Shown: one piece after another, positions 22,499 through 36,300 of the stretch
How the letters are laid out: every line of letters begins with the position of its first letter
How positions within the stretch are numbered: the stretch's first letter is position 1
From: Chrysoperla carnea
Lineage: Eukaryota; Arthropoda; Insecta; Neuroptera; Chrysopidae
Length of the DNA stretch: 64,000 bases
Assembly (NCBI RefSeq): GCF_905475395.1
Contig: NC_058341.1
Location: 69,819,501-69,883,500 of the forward strand
Reading direction: 5' to 3'
Made by a program: the position numbers and the translations under genes
The notes under the pieces: model-generated
The model's input: only the letters and a program-made list of their open reading frames with translations
What the model was told of the DNA's origin: nothing
The model's database searches: none

Positions 22499-25400
22499 GT
22501 AAATATTTTCAATTTTGTTTTTAATACTCGTGTGTCTAAGATTCTTTAATAAATACAATAGATTTACAAAATATGGTAAAGTTCAGCGAAATACATTAGT
22601 TTTAAAATGCAAATTTTCATTTCAATTAAAAAAGTTTTTGCTGAAAAAATTTGTAGCCAAATTTATGAAAATTGATAATTTTTAATAAAATTTTACCCCG
22701 TAATATTTTTAATTTTTGATTAAATAATCAAAATAAATACTAACTGTCACTATAATACTGACTTTACTTTCTGTAACTAGTTAAATTCTTTTAAGGACGT
22801 TCATTCACCAACCTGTTTTGTTAGGTGCGTTCATAGAGAAACAAAGTTTAGTCAGTTTTTTTTAAATTACAAAAAAAGTAAGCATCAAGTAAAAACAAAG
22901 TTCAACTAAAAGGTTTAGCTGATTTAACTCTGCATATTTTTTTTCGACTTTCTAGCTTCAAATTTGACCGAAATATGTCAATTTTAAAATGGTGCATTTC
23001 TTGCTCATTCAATAAAATGAAAAAAGATTTATCTTGTAAACCTTTAGAGATAGAACAAAAGTTTTAATGTAAAGTTTTTCCTCATAAAAGAATAAGCAAC
23101 TCTTGTTTGAGTGGCCTCCTGGGTGGCCATTGTTTTGGTACGACGTTTTTACAACTTAATAAAGAACTGTGGAAAATTTCAAAAATGCAAAACCTTTTTC
23201 ATTGTACTAATATTCTAGCAATAAGAAATAATGGCTATTTTGATTGTTGCAAAAATTGTTGAAATTGCTTAAACTTTCCGCAACCACTAATAAGAAAGAA
23301 AGCTAAATGCTTAAATTTCAAATAATTTTTAATATTTATGTAAATATATTCAACTTCTTGTCAGAAAAAACCCTGCGGGCAAAAATAATTTTGAACCAGG
23401 AACAAGGAACTTTTTTTTACACATGATTTGATTAAAATAGATATTAAATCTCTCTCTCTTTTATTATACATGAATTGATTGACAGTTATTTAAATATATT
23501 GATTCGCCTGTCTCTGGTTTGATTTTCTCGCTTCAAACGAATAGTACAATTCGTTTACCTCTATATAGAAACTCTAACGTGATGTATAACATGAACAAAT
23601 ATTGCAGTCGATATTAAATTAAATTTTATTAAAATATTCGGTAAATCCAATAAATTAAATTAGTTCAACCTATACTTCAAGTAGGTTGGGTTAGGTTAGA
23701 GTGGCTGACCCGGGGTGGGACACTTAGACCATAGGGTCCGTTGTGATACCGTAAAAGGGTTGGACCATCCCCGGCCACTACTCCATGAACTATTTGGAGC
23801 TGTTTAAGAACAGCAGGAGGGACAAGGAACTGGGCAGTGACAGAGAAAATGAGACATTGTTTCTTCCTCTTCACCACTGTGACAGCTCTTGCAGTAGTCG
23901 TGATACACTCTCAGGCCTAATACTTCAAGTAACTTACGCGAAATTCTCGTGACCTGAATGGTACGAGTTAAAAGTTGACGCATATGATATTCTTTTATAA
24001 GTTATAGTTGAGGTCTACTGTCTCAGAATTGTTAAGCTAAGTAAATTTTTTTAAACTAGCCGGATCATTTTATCATTGTTACTAATATTATGTGAAATAC
24101 AGCTATGCCTATTTTCCGCTCGCTAAGACAAGTCAAAAATTAAATTGTTGAAATCAGTTTTTCTGTAACTCAAATGTTACGAGATATTCTCATATTAATT
24201 AATGTGTATTTTCGTAATCAAGTCTAGATATCTCTCTTCAACTACCTATACTCTCACTATATTCGTTTCTATTCAACAATAAAATTGATGATCTTTGAGT
24301 AATTATATCTCAATAATGAAACGGTCAATAGTTTTGGTTTTTTTTTTTTTAACGCAGAACAAATACATCAATGTTCAGTTAGTTTTTTGAAAATATCTGA
24401 AAATAAGTTTTTATATTTAGAAAATTTGTTTAGAAAATTTTTAAATTTCTGTGCTAGAAAGTTTACCCTAAATATATAGTAAAGTAGTAAACATGGTGTT
24501 CTCATCAGATTTATGTAAAATGATTAAAAATAACAAAGTGGACTCTATTGATTGACAAGCATTTAAACATATTATATCATATTATAATATACTGGTTGTT
24601 TAATTTACATCTTGGTATTCGCACCGTGTGTGAGTTTTAATGTAGGCGTTTCCATCGTAACGATACACTACTTTAATTATAGAATTGTATGGATGCATAT
24701 ATAATTGTATGGATTGCATTTATGACTTACATTGAAAATTGAATATTATTGTTTCACAAATTTAAATAAATAATTACGATAATTTACATTTGAAAAATAT
24801 TATTTGTGCCATTTTTATTTCTTATTTTCACAATTTTTAATACATTAAGTTTAATTAATTTGTGTTTTTCAATATTTTTAATTTGACATTTTCTATAACA
24901 TTAACATGTATAGAATCGCAAATTAGTCATAACAGCCTCCTTTATCGCCAAAATTTTTATTTTCCCTACCATGACTACGCACACAACGAATAGTACATTT
25001 CCCACGAATATTAGAGACTACGTATGTATACATTAAGCAATGCGTACAAGAATGATTTGTGATAGGGAATATGTTCTTGCTCTGAGTTGAATTTAGCTTC
25101 GATATGCGTTGGAAACACAGCAGCAATCGTACAGCTAAAAAGAACCGAATCCAAAACACTTGCAAGAAACATATAAGACCTCTTTCTTGTATGCATTGCT
25201 TAACGTATGTACTCTGTTATACTCGTGGGAGCTGCCTTTGCCAAGTTATAAATTAAACGCATGGTATATTTTTTTAAAGCAGTAATTTTCAATTACATAA
25301 TGAACTAACCAACAAGTCATTGATTTGTGAATGATTACATAACCTTGAATTCAATACAATATACGTACAGTACACTACAGTATAATATAATATAGTATAG

Positions 25401-27340
25401 TCTAGTATAGAAGCATATAAATAATAAATATAATATGTAATAATAAATGTATTTAATTATTTTTACTCCAACAAGTAAATTAAATGAGTTTAATATGTAT
25501 GTATGTATGTATGTGTTATGATTATAATATAGTATTTTATTTATAAAAATATATATTAAATACGAGGAAAATTACAATTAACTTCCTTCTTTCTAAACCC
25601 AATATTTGTTAGTATTCCGTATCATATACAATGTTTTCATAAATATAGTTTTATATCATTTTCTAGACGGACTTATTTAATATTAGCTTAGTGACAGGAA
25701 TCACTTTTGACATCATCTTTTATACGTTGAGGAGCTAAAATGCCAAATAAGGATGAAGTAGATTTTATTGCTTTTTCAAGTGAAAACATCTTTAGGCGCG
25801 TTGGGCCCTTTTTAAAATGAAGAAAATGCACTGAAATCGTTTGAAAATGTAATCTAAATTCAACCTGCTTGACGGATCAATGTGTATCAATTCATTTCAG
25901 AAATTTTTAATAGTTTTTTATACCCACGTTAATAATTTCAATTTACAAATTTTGAAATTTTAATCAGTAATATTATAATTCATTAAAAAATTCGAACAAA
26001 CAAAAAAACACATTTATTCCAAAGTTTTTACTTCTGGCGGCAGTCCCCATGACTATTTTTATATTTATCAATTACTATTTTTACATTCATTTCGGTTATC
26101 ATTTTAAGTAAATGTGGAAATGGAGGTTTTCATGAGAAAGTACGGTTAGTTAGAAACCATCAGCGCAATTAGGAAGATATAAGTGAAATTCATAAACATT
26201 GATTAATTTTCAAGTAATTACTTACTCTGTCTTGATTAAATGTTATTGCATTTATAGGCGTAAATTTTTTTGGTACTCTCAGATCACAATCTCAAAAGAG
26301 TTTAAAAAACTTTAATACTTAATACTTTATAATAATTTTTTTAAGTTAATATCAAATGTATAACAAATGAAAAATCATGCATTTTTTATTAACTTAAAAA
26401 AATTATTATAAACAAAGTATTGAAATTTGTTTAACTCTTTTGATAGGGTTTTGTTAAGTATATATATAAGAAGGGCTCCACAAAGCAAAAAAAATTTTAC
26501 GCCAATTATTTAAAAAATTTTTTTCGTATATATAATACAGACTAAAATTCGAGAAATTGTTTATTAACAATTGTCTAACTTTAAGATAAATTTTCAACGG
26601 GAATAAATTCTTTAAAATGTTTAAAATATACCATAATTTTTTACAAATTTTTTAATTAATATTAAATACTTAAAAAAAATTATTTAGTGAGAGAATCTAC
26701 AAATGACGCAAAAAGACCTATTTTCAGCGTTACATTAAAATTATAATGGAGATAGATTTCCAGGAGTGGGATATTTTATTGGAACTTTCCTCCCCTTTAA
26801 GAATATAATTTTTTTTTTTAATTTCACAAATATTAATAGTTTATGGCACATTTTTCTAGAGACCATTCCGAATTCAATGAGTTATCGCATATATTTTTAA
26901 GAGCAAGCATTATCTCTATTTTTCATCATTTTCAACTTGTCAACTAGACTATACTGTCTAAGATACTATTATACATAACAGGGGCGTAGCTATCTCCATA
27001 TCAGCCGGATCAGCCCTAATGTATCTCCCCCCACCCTTCTCGAACTTCTCTCTCCCCTTTATTACGTAAGATTTAATCTCGTTTTGTCGAATAATAAAAT
27101 ATTGTTAGAAAAGGATCAGTTACACTAAAACTCACAGTTTAACGTAAATTAATGATTTTTATTCTTTAGCACAAAGACTAGTTCGCGATGTGCATACTCA
27201 TAAAATCTCAACTCATAAAAACATACGTAAGAATGATTTAAACCTCCCCCCTTTAAAAATAATAATAATAATAATAATTAGCCACTGGACCTACTAAGTG
27301 GGTATGGGCCTCTCCTCCATTTTTAAGGAAAAGTAATTTT

Positions 27341-27383
<43 letters not shown>

Positions 27384-30300
27384 CTAACTTTTAGCCTTTA
27401 AAAAAGGCTAACTTAATTAATGAATAGCCTCTAAGGACTTTGATGGGACAGGAACGGCTATGAGACTTGTCACTATTGTCTATAGAGGCAAAATTTTAGA
27501 ACAACTGAAATTGTGTTGTTATAGATGATTTAATAAATCAATTTGCCGAAAAAAAAAGCAAGAAAAGTATAGTTAATTTGAATTGTTTGTCTAGCTCAAT
27601 TTCTAGGAGGAAGTGATAACTTATAATCAATAAATATTTATTTAAAATATAATGCAAGCATTTTTCTTTCTTTTCTGAGAATTCTTTATACTTCTTTTGG
27701 ACACCCCAACTAATATTGATACAAATCCTCTCCAAAGCGAACTGCGCCACTGGTATATGATAAGATTTCGGTACGGATCCTTATAAAATTCAATTACCAC
27801 TTGACCGACTACCGTAAAAGAAAGTATCTCTTATGTATATTCGAAAATAATCACATACTTCTTAACTATCAGCCTGATATAAATAAAATAACAAGGTATA
27901 TTATGTTATGTGATTGTAATTTTAATAAATATATAATATATAACAATGTTTACAAAAATACACGTATCTTTATACAAAAACGATATTGTTTGTATGTTAT
28001 ATAATTAGTGAAATAACTACTTATATTGATTATTAAATTTCCTATTTTGTAATAATGTATTCAAAAAGAATCACTAATAAAAAAAAAAGTATCTCAGCCG
28101 TGTTCTTACAACTGCAACTCTAATATTTAAATGAAATAAATTTATCTAACAAATTTAATTACTTTAAAATTGTATTACACCAATAATAATTCATTGAAGG
28201 TTGTGTTTTATCTATCGTATCGGATTGGTACAATAATTTTATAATAAAGTATAAAATTATTGTAATATACAAGGTATTACAGAATGATTACTCTTACTTA
28301 AAGCTGTTATGTACAAATTTTTTATTTGCGTGAAACTTTATAATTTTTGTAAGAATCCTCTTAAATATTCATTGGCGAAAAAACAAACTTATTAAGAAAA
28401 GCGGTTTTCTAGATAACAATGATTAACGATACAATTGAATTTCAACCCCTGCGATTATACACTTTACTCTGTTGATTTTATATTTGGATATGTTATAGGT
28501 AATCATATTCTACCTGCCTTGGGTACTTTATTTTTCGAAAATCCTGTTAATTTTCCCAATTTTCATTATTCACATCCAGGTACAGTAGAATAAAAAACTA
28601 TAGTCCCAGGGCAGGTAAAATACCGTTACTAGTACTTTGTCTGCGGGACCATAAGTCCTACTCACTATGTATTTCGAAGACGAGGTAAAAAAAAAGAATC
28701 TTTTCCAAAACTGCATCGACCTACAGCGAGGCTGAACCGTTTATCCGATCCTCAGACATTGTCGATCTAAGGAATGTTTTGAGAAGATGCAAAGTTAAAA
28801 AAGAGAGTTCATTCCTAAACCCCCCTCCTCGTTAGCACAGGCCTGTAAAACTTACTGTACTCTACTAAATTAATTTTTAAATTGTTTAAAAGTAGGTAAC
28901 TAGTTAAGACGAAATAGGATATCCTGGAATAAATTTCTGTAAGAGTGCACAAAATAATTTGACCTCATAAAATCAAATAATAAAATCAATCGCCCATGAG
29001 AATGGCATTAATTTGAAACCACATTCAATTAACATTGAGTTTGCTTAACCACTGTTAAGAGAAGACTTATTGGTTTTATCTATTGATTGAACAAATTATA
29101 GAAATAACATTTTATCATTAAATTAATCAAACGAAACCAAATCAATGATACTGCTCTGGTAGAAAAGTGATCTCATATTGTTACTACTTAGATACTAGAA
29201 TTATCGCTTAAAAAATGTTCCAACTTGATTTTTGTTAGCTTTCATTTTAAAACTATGCAAAATACGGATCCGAAAATAGTTCTTAACCACTTATGATCGT
29301 GGTTAAGAACTAAATTCTCTGAATTTACTAAAGCTGATCATTTTAGGATTCGTTATAGTAGTTGCGTACACACATATACTGCGGTCAGTCAAGCGAACGA
29401 TAGAACAGGGATCAGATTGTATACTATCAAAACGGTTATGATTGCCGTAGTATTTAAATGAATTTACTAATGCTGAAAATTGCTATACAAATTGTATATT
29501 GCATATAAATAACAGTTTTGTCAGTCAGTCAGTTAAATGTGAAAACAGAGCTGGTCAGTTAGCTCTAATGTATGTATTACAATAAGTCACTCTGTATGAC
29601 TGTCCAAAATTTCAAATAGATATTTCTGAGGTTGTCTTCTTAAATGCGTGTATAAAATTGATTTATAGGAAATAGTAAATACTCATGAAAATTTCAAATA
29701 GTTTATGTTTATTCTAAATGGCTGTTGTTCATTTTAATTATATCGAGACAAAGAAATTATTGAAAAATTTGTGACATATGTTTTGTTTTTCAAACCTAGA
29801 AAAATTTATCCATTCACAAGAAAAACCTATTTCTTAAGTCTATTCATAAATTTTCGTTTTTAAGGATGTATGAGCACGGTATGGGGAGATTTTAGAATAT
29901 AATTTTTCGATATCTCTCGTATTTTTCAAAATATCGAAAATTGCAAATTTTGTTTAATTATTCAACTTTCGATAAATTTGAGGTAGAAGATTAACTAAAA
30001 ATCATCATCAAAGTTGAAAATAAGATAAAAATAATTCCAACCCTAAATCTACCCTGCTCGTACATCCCTTATATGGATGGAGAAATTTTTTTTTTATGTA
30101 TATGTTTTCATTCATTCCAAGTGAAAATTGTCAAAAACTTTCAAATTATGTTATTTTTTAAGATTTCTCCATAAGAGCAATGTATTTTATATCGATTTTC
30201 CATGATATTTTTCTTAAAAATTTGCATGGATACCTAAGCTGAAATTTTACCACATAATATTTGAGTAAAAGTCTACCTATAAAAAATTTTGAGCCTTTAA

Positions 30301-33300
30301 ATCAATTATTGTTGCCATGCTCATACAACCTTGAAACTTTCAGTAATATATTTTTTAGTGACCACTCTCCTATAAAATACAATGATATGCAAGTGTTAAA
30401 ACAAAAAAGCAAAAAGCATTGCCTACGTGAAAATAATGAACAATAAAAAAACAAGGATGATATTATTAAATTTCCTTATATGTGTACAATACATAAAAGG
30501 TCTTTTAACTGAAGTTCACATTATTGAAGTGTTTACTTTCAATAAAATTATTTGTAAAGTCATAAATATTATCATAATAATTATAATAATATGCATAAAT
30601 TATTTATCAGAATGCAAATATAGTTTATTGAACTAAACTTATAAACCAATAATAAATTAAAATGTTACTGTCTGACTCTGATGGAAGAAAACTCTATCGT
30701 AAATATTTTATTATTATTTTAGTGAAATATTTGCATACGATTTTATTTTAAAACTCATATATTATTATGACTACTTGCTTTGTGGCATTCATTTATTTTA
30801 TTAGCAAAGTGTTGCTACCTACTAATCCTGAAATATCTTGTAATCATTCAAGTAGAAAATTTAGATAAAAAATGCGCTAGAATTTTCCGCTGTCTACTTA
30901 TTATCATTCTTTAACAAATTATAAGTTTATTTTGGCTTATTAAAATACGAAAAAATCGCAAATTTTGAAATTTTGCAAATCTTTATTTAGTAAAACTTAT
31001 ATCGAAACCAACTCTTGTAGCTCAGTTTCTAAGTTAATTCTGCTAGGTACAGAAAATTTTTTTCTAAAACCATGTGCGTTGAACCTCTACACTGCGGTGT
31101 ATATTGAGCGAAGCTAAACCGTTTAGCCGATATAAGATATGTTTTGAGACGAAAGTTGAAATGGAGCGTTCATTGGTCGCTGTTATCACAGGTAAAACTG
31201 CTAGAGCACGAGCATTGGGTATTCATTGCAAATATCGAGTGGGTTTTTGACGTTCTGCCATTGCCGGGCGTTTGCGCCAAAGAATATTTCACAGAATTTT
31301 TGTGTAAAATTGATGAATACGGTTTAAAAAGTTGAGCGTCAGAGTCTTCATCAAAATTTTTCATTTTCTTGGAATAGAAACAAGCAAAATTTGATAAAAT
31401 ATGGCGATGATTCAAAAACCAATCCTGTAAATGTGACAGAAACAAAAATGGCTGAAAAATAAAAGTTATTTATGTTTTAAATCGAGCATAAAAATTTCTA
31501 TAACGCGAGCGCTGACGAGTTAAAAAAATAAAGTTTGAGAAAAAAATAATTGATTTCTAATTAAACGTGTAAATCTTACAATTAAGAGTTGAATCATGAC
31601 AACACAACGTAAGCCATTTCTTATGGAAAATATTTTGTACCGAAGTTGTCGTCAGAAAAACGGTTGAAAGAACGATAGAAACGAAAGGACTTTTTTTGCA
31701 GAAATCGATACGTCTGATGTTGAAAGTAGAAATAAAAATTAAAATTTGAAATTATTTTGAAATCTTGATAATGTATATATTTCCATAAAAAAACCGGTAA
31801 TTTTACAATAATCAACTGATAATAATAGTAATTTAATTAATTTTTTCTAGTAATTAATTATTTAATTACTTTACAAATATATTTATTACCTACTCTTTTT
31901 TTCACATTAAATGTGATTTTCCACAACACAAGACAAAAAATTCATTTTGATTATGTAATTAAATCATAACCTTACTTAATTTTTGTTTATGTAATTATTA
32001 AACGAACATTATAAAATATAATTAGCATAATGGTATTAATTAGTAATCTGTTTAGATCAATTTATTTCTAAAAAAGATACTTAGGTATCCTTCAAATATT
32101 TTTGACTACTTATCATCGCCAACAAATTTTCTCCATATTTATCTAATTAATAGATTTTAAACTGTTCAATTCTTTATGAATATTCTAAAATAAATAACAA
32201 TAAAAAACCACATTTATATAGCCCAAAATAAAAAAATTAATTATACTGATATGACCTTAACATTAACTAAAAATTAATATCAATTATAGAATTGTGGTCA
32301 AGTATACTTTTTTGGGTTAAAAATTTTCAGGTTATTTATTTAATTTATAAATGTCGATATATTTATTTATAAAGTAGATTTTTAAATATGAATAGATGAT
32401 AGAAAAAAAGTTTTATTTTCATGTTTTAAGCAAATATTTTAATTCCTCGCTTTGAAAAGCAACTTTTTGAAAAGCAACTTTTAACTTTTTTTTCCATCCG
32501 AAAATTATTTATGCTAAACTGGGTCCCTGCCTATACTGGACTAAACATATCGAATGCTAGCTTTCCAATACAGTGACAACAAAAAAATAATTCAAATAGA
32601 AGTTAAAACTAGTTTCAGTCCTTTCAGTTTCAATTCGATGTAATCAATGAGAAAAAAGTCCCACCAAATATCTTTTGGTTTTAATTTATTTGTATTGGGC
32701 AAATTTTTTGGGATCAAAAATTTTTTACAAGAGTATTTGTTTCCAAACAGATTGACTACATAACCCCCCAAAACACAACAATAATTATTACTCTTCTTCA
32801 TAGATTTATTATGTTCCTAATATCGAAAAACTATATAATTCTCTTGACTAATTTAGAAAACGTTCATTGTAAACGCGTGTATGATGAATAGACTCAATCA
32901 GCACTAATTAAATAACATTGTCTGTCTCATTTTATTAGATATTAATAATTTAAAGTAATATAATTGATAGGAGACCCAAAGGGGCTCTATAAATATTATA
33001 TTATATTAATAAAACTAATCAATATCTACAACCTACAATTTACAATTAGAAATTTTATTCGAATTTTATCTTAATAAAGCACTAACACGATATGATGCCA
33101 TGATGAATTGCCACAGACATATTCTATTCAATTAAATAATTAAAGCATTTAAATTAAAAATCACGTGCAACTATTTAAATGTTATTATTTTTGAGTGAAT
33201 TATTGAAATTAATTATTAATAATTATTTATTAATCATATACTTAATCAATCAAAACACGTGTATCTATCTATTATTTAATATTTTTGGTTGATAAGTGGT

Positions 33301-36300
33301 TAATTTTAAGCGTCATTTCCTTTCAAATCTGTTTGGCTTGTGGTAAATGTTTGATTGTTTAATGTGTGAGAAAATTTATTCCGTTTGAAAATCTTCAAAG
33401 TTGCACGTAATTCAAGTTCATCATTACGTGTTAAGATTCATTAAGATTCCGCCTTCCAATTAAAAAAGGATAACGGGTAACATGACTGACCAAAAAGTTA
33501 AAAATTAGCTACACATAATTTTATATCTATTGATTTAGGTGATTCAATCACGAATGTATAGAGTAAAGAAATGAATTCTGTTTTTGGGAAATTCGAAAAA
33601 ATTTTGATAATCAAATACATAATTTTTAATAATTTAGAAATAATCTTGGAAGAAAAACAAAGAAGTTGACTCCTATTATATCCGGACCTATTAAGGATGT
33701 ACGAGCACCAAGGCAATTTTAAATAAAAAGATTAATTTTTTTTTTATATAAAGTTAGACTAAATTTAAATCAATTCTGAAAATTTTAGAGGGGTTTGCCC
33801 GATTTTTTGAATAAATGAATTCAAAATTAGGCATATTTAACATTTCATATTTAAACTACGGAATACGAAGTCTGACTAATTGTTAACAGACAACCTTAAA
33901 AGAAAAAATTAATTCCGTGAAATAGAAAATAATCGAAAAATTTGTTTTTTTGTTGAAAATACAAAAAATTTTACGTATAAATTTTTCATATTAGAAATTA
34001 AATTTTCTAGTAAGAATAGCTGCTGTGCCTTTCTGCTCAAAACTTCATTTAGGTAATAATATTGCTTATATTTTAAAACTAGCAGCAAATACACTAAATA
34101 AATTTTCAAAAATCCTCCCTTAGGCTCATCTTTAAATTTTCTACATGCAAATTTACATGGTCCTAGCTCCAGAAGGAATTTTGACTGTATAATAATATAT
34201 AATATATCATTTTCACAACCGCTACACTGGACGTGCAGATAATGTATATAAACAACTGGAGTGATTAATTGTCGTTTTTTGAGTAGTCATTTTTTTTTTA
34301 TAAACAGAAATTGGATACCAATTTTGATTCTTGAAATATGAATAGGAAAGCATATGTTCATAATAGGGAAAGAAAAAATTTAATATATATTTCATAGAAC
34401 AATAACTATTAGTAATTCTGTATTCATTCTATAATATTTGATTTTGTTTGAAAAATCAAGTTTCAATCTTCAATGCTTTTGCCTTCGATTTTTTCTGCCG
34501 GTTCGAACTTTATAAATAAAGCTTTATAATCATTGTTTCATATTTTTCGATTTATAAAGAAACATTCTTAACATACTGCTTGTGAGAAGAATAATTAAAA
34601 TTCTCTTTTGTAAATATTATAAACCACATGGAGTTAAAAAAAATCACAGACATTATAGCAAACGTTGATATATATTTGTCTATAAAATTATTTACATGGG
34701 TTTTTCCTTATACAAAATTTAATTCACTTTTTAATCCCTTAGAAGATTAATTTCCAAAAATATCTTCTACGTCATTTAAGGAACGTGTGTACAAAATGTC
34801 ATGCTTCTAGAGCCAGTGGTTTCAGCTGTGCGTTGATCGATCAGTCAATTTCTTCTTTTATATTTATAGATAAAACGGAATTACTACTTATTTGTGTATT
34901 TTTAAAGTTTGTTCTGTTCTGCTCCCAAGAAATAGTAATTTTTAAAATTTGTACAGCATCATATTAAAGATCTACCTACCTACATTAATGATGAATCATT
35001 CTTAAAGATTCCTCTAGAATTAATATTCATTAATTAAACATACAAATATTATTATTTGATCATATGATTTTCAAATAAATAATAATTTTATAGATCTAAT
35101 TATCACATACTTACATTACTAGTACTAATATTTAAATATTTAGTCATACAATACAAAATAATTATGATAATAACAAAGGTTAGTTTTATTTATTTATTTA
35201 TATATTTTTTTAAATAAAATAAAATATATATTTATAAATATTTAGTATCTAATAACATAATAAAATAAATATATATTAATATTTTATACTATAAATAGTT
35301 CAATTTGTATGTATTTAAATTTAAATATATTTATTTTTATTATATTTATTCATATAAAATTAAATTTGTATTTGTATTTATGCAATTTCATTCTTATGAA
35401 ATAAAAAATGTTGGTTCGTAATGCAATAATATTAACTAGTTAACTCGTGCGAAATTTCTACACCTTTAATCTTTTAATTTACATCCTGCCACAGTGCCTC
35501 TGACATTTAGCTGCAATAATTGCATATTAATAGTTAATACATTCAAAAAAATAAGTTTTGTAGACTTGTAAAAACTGCTTAAGTAAGACATAAAGGAACC
35601 TGCAAATTTTTCTCACCTATAGAGGTATTCCGTATTCCACTTACCCAGTGTCTCAGATATCCAGATATAAATAAATATCTGTCTCATTTACAAAGCGTTC
35701 CATTAATAGAGGTCAGAATACAGATTATTTCAGTTATAGAGATGCGGTTTGAACTAAATCAACAATAATAATTGAAAATTATGAATACCGAGCCTTCGCG
35801 CGAAATATTGTGGCTTTTCTTTAATCATCGGTCCCTTTACCGGAACGTTTTTGTTACGAAGAGGCTTGACCCATGTTAACAAACACTGTTCAAGATATTT
35901 TGATAAACGTACACGTTTTAGTTTTAATTGTCCTTCTGAACATTGTGATTGAATTTTATCTTTATTCTTAATTATCCCACAAAGAGTAGATTTTGGCACA
36001 TTTAATTCGACACAGACTTCATCGCTTGTCTTACCACTTTCAGTAACAGATATTAACTTTAGTTTTTGACGTACTGATAACGAAAATCGATATGATAGTA
36101 AAGCAAAACTAAAACTGAAAGTCATTGAGTCTCAAAATTCAGAATAAGAATAATAATGAAACAAACAAAATGATATGGTCTCAGTTCTCAGTTACAGAGA
36201 TAATGCATATAAAATTCACTCGCTGTATCAGTTATAGAGGTAACTATGATGACGAAATCGAAAGAAGGAATCCCTGCAGATATAGAGGTTTGCTTCATTC

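Noticed and set aside
24923..25196. Two overlapping minus-strand frames resembling small cysteine-containing secreted peptides
   Set aside because: They lie in a fold-back element whose arms pair over about 50 bp; no splice or start support.
31144..31445. Opposing frames of 63 and 91 codons that might be an exon
   Set aside because: No conserved domain, no splice context, and partial similarity to a non-coding repeat at 45.4 kb.
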